Shown in pieces: positions 5,975-6,985 of a DNA stretch of 6,985 nucleotides. Each line of letters opens with the position of its first letter. Position 1 is the stretch's first letter. The notes beneath the pieces were generated by a model. That model was not told the DNA's origin. It searched no databases and was given only the letters and a program-made list of their open reading frames with translations. The DNA is taken from positions 37,277 to 44,261 of the forward strand of contig PBPR01000025.1 in the NCBI GenBank assembly GCA_002724775.1, in the 5' to 3' direction. Source of the DNA: Methanobacteriota archaeon. GTDB lineage: Archaea; Thermoplasmatota; Poseidoniia; MGIII; CG-Epi1. The position numbers and the translations under genes are program-made.

Positions 5975-6910
5975 TTATTTGTGAAGTTCTATTCTTGGAT
6001 CGTTTTCAGTACCCCAGTTACTAATGAATTCTTTCGTTTTTTCATACATTTCTTCAAATGAATCCCAAACGAACAACACTGGTTGATATTGAGTAACATC
6101 ATATGGTAATGTTTCCATTTCTTTAAAATTAGGTTTTCTGTATTCAACTTCTCCAGAGGCACATGCGTGTTCCATTTCACCAAATGAAGATAATAAGCCT
6201 GGACCAACTGCCTTTACGTTACCTCCCTCACGACACGCTCCGAATTCAAGAACATACCAGTAAACAGACCCTAATCGAGTTATTGCAGCTTCACTTTCAG
6301 TTCTCATGTCAGCTTCTCCAAACAGGACATTGAGTTCAGCCCATTCAGGGACTCCAAGCATAGCGGTATGGCCTACAAGTTCATGCACAACATCAGGCTC
6401 TGGTGTATAGAAAGGTCTTGAAGAATGTCTTATGTACTGAGTTGAAAGAAAAACTCTGTTTGCAAGAGCTGTATGGAATGTTTTTGGATGGACCAAACCT
6501 CCTACAGGTTCTTGTCTAAAACCAGTCATTTCCTCTAATCTTTCACTAACTTCTTGCAATTGTGGTATTCTATCATTTGGCAATCCTAAGTTTTTAGCAT
6601 TTTCAAGATATTGTTTGCATGCATATTTTTCATGAACGGGAGTTATTCTTTCCATTATAGCAGCCCAGACTGCGTCTTCATCTTCAGAGTATGGAGCATG
6701 AGGAATTTTCTTAGATCTTCTTTCATCCATGGACATTTCATTCCATTCAAGAGCAATCTTTGCAATTTCATTTCTTCTTGATCTGTATCCTTCGTCTTTG
6801 AAACCTGGATGGTCTGGATCTAGTTCGACAAAAACATTTCCGCCGACAATTTTTACGGCAGAATTTGCTTCATCAGTTTCTTCACTTACTCCTTCAGATG
6901 GCCCATGCAT
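5975..6910 (-). CDS. phhA: Phenylalanine (aromatic amino acid) 4-hydroxylase, catalytic domain only
   Basis: Non-haem iron, pterin-dependent monooxygenase that in most single-domain relatives converts phenylalanine to tyrosine with O2. Iron ligands are H176 and H181 in PDVVHELVGH and E222 in YWYVLEFG. The substrate- and pterin-contact segment GLVHPKTF through TQYIRHSSRPFYTPEPD (138-173) aligns without gaps to human PAH, placing F145 at PAH F254 and R161 at R270, the residue that holds the substrate carboxylate. Y217-W218 match PAH Y325-W326, and GPGLLSSFGE (236-245) is also kept. The 311-residue length leaves only a short, acidic N-terminus, so there is no ACT regulatory domain, and no C-terminal tetramerisation helix beyond the core. 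The ATG at 6908-6910 is the first possible start, since an in-frame stop lies two codons upstream. It appears monocistronic in the window, convergent with DUF2237. Tryptophan or tyrosine hydroxylation cannot be excluded from sequence, but PAH is most likely. Confidence 0.93.
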   Translation of the reverse strand: MHGPSEGVSEETDEANSAVKIVGGNVFVELDPDHPGFKDEGYRSRRNEIAKIALEWNEMSMDERRSKKIPHAPYSEDEDAVWAAIMERITPVHEKYACKQYLENAKNLGLPNDRIPQLQEVSERLEEMTGFRQEPVGGLVHPKTFHTALANRVFLSTQYIRHSSRPFYTPEPDVVHELVGHTAMLGVPEWAELNVLFGEADMRTESEAAITRLGSVYWYVLEFGACREGGNVKAVGPGLLSSFGEMEHACASGEVEYRKPNFKEMETLPYDVTQYQPVLFVWDSFEEMYEKTKEFISNWGTENDPRIELHK

Positions 6911-6941
6911 AATTCAATCACTAACACCTATCTGAGGCCTC

Positions 6942-6950
6942 TAATAAATG
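6942..6950 (-). promoter_or_regulatory. Possible TATA-like box for the hydroxylase gene
   Basis: On the - strand, CATTTATTA lies about 32-40 bases upstream of the ATG at 6910. At usual archaeal spacing this gives a leader of about 10 bases. A weak Shine-Dalgarno-like AGGTG sits farther from the ATG than usual (about 14 bases), so the start of the transcript is uncertain. The remaining bases to the window end (6951-6985) show nothing I can assign. Confidence 0.35.
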
Positions 6951-6985
6951 TCTTTGTTTATTGAGCTATAAGTTACTAAGATTAT

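Noticed and set aside
5989..6207. 72-codon open frame on the - strand
   Set aside because: It is a +1 frame of the hydroxylase gene, whose own frame carries clear catalytic motifs through this region.
6729..6935. 68-codon open frame on the + strand
   Set aside because: It is antisense to the hydroxylase N-terminus and has no recognisable features.

Overview
The window looks like chromosomal DNA from an uncultivated, AT-rich archaeon. A marine Euryarchaeota lineage of the Poseidoniales / Marine Group II type is my best guess. The reasons are: very dense gene packing, TATA-like boxes 25-26 nt upstream of start codons with almost no leader (leaderless archaeal promoters), oligo-T rather than hairpin termination, and a large cell-surface peptidase beside a surface-anchored cyclophilin. 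This placement is inference; no rRNA or other taxonomic marker is present. I see no tRNA, rRNA, CRISPR, insertion sequence or integrase, and no gene-free stretch longer than about 80 bases.

Layout. (1) Bases 1-1680, + strand: an MscS-type mechanosensitive channel, reading frame open at the left edge, with an unusual C-terminal tail of three 22-residue coiled-coil repeats followed by an acidic repeat. (2) Bases 4949 down to 1682, - strand: a three-gene unit read as membrane-anchored secreted cyclophilin, then a 7-TM protein of unknown function, then a membrane-anchored PepX/CocE-type (S15) serine peptidase. (3) Bases 4950-5025: a 76-base divergent promoter region with one TATA-like box facing each way. 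(4) Bases 5026-5974, + strand: an A-type Fe-S carrier (IscA/ErpA/HesB family), a 72-residue unknown protein, and a Cys-rich DUF2237 protein, separated by 3 and 1 bases. (5) Bases 6910 down to 5975, - strand: a catalytic-domain-only aromatic amino acid (phenylalanine) hydroxylase with its own promoter.

How the genes may work together. The leftward unit is the most suggestive group. Its first product isomerises Xaa-Pro peptide bonds and its last is predicted to cleave after Xaa-Pro; both are predicted to face outside, with a 7-TM protein between them. That could be a surface system for handling proline-containing protein or peptide. The rightward unit pairs an Fe-S carrier with a six-cysteine protein that could be a metal- or cluster-binding partner. 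Both convergent gene pairs (1680/1682 and 5974/5975) have essentially no intergenic DNA, so each transcript must end inside the opposite gene.
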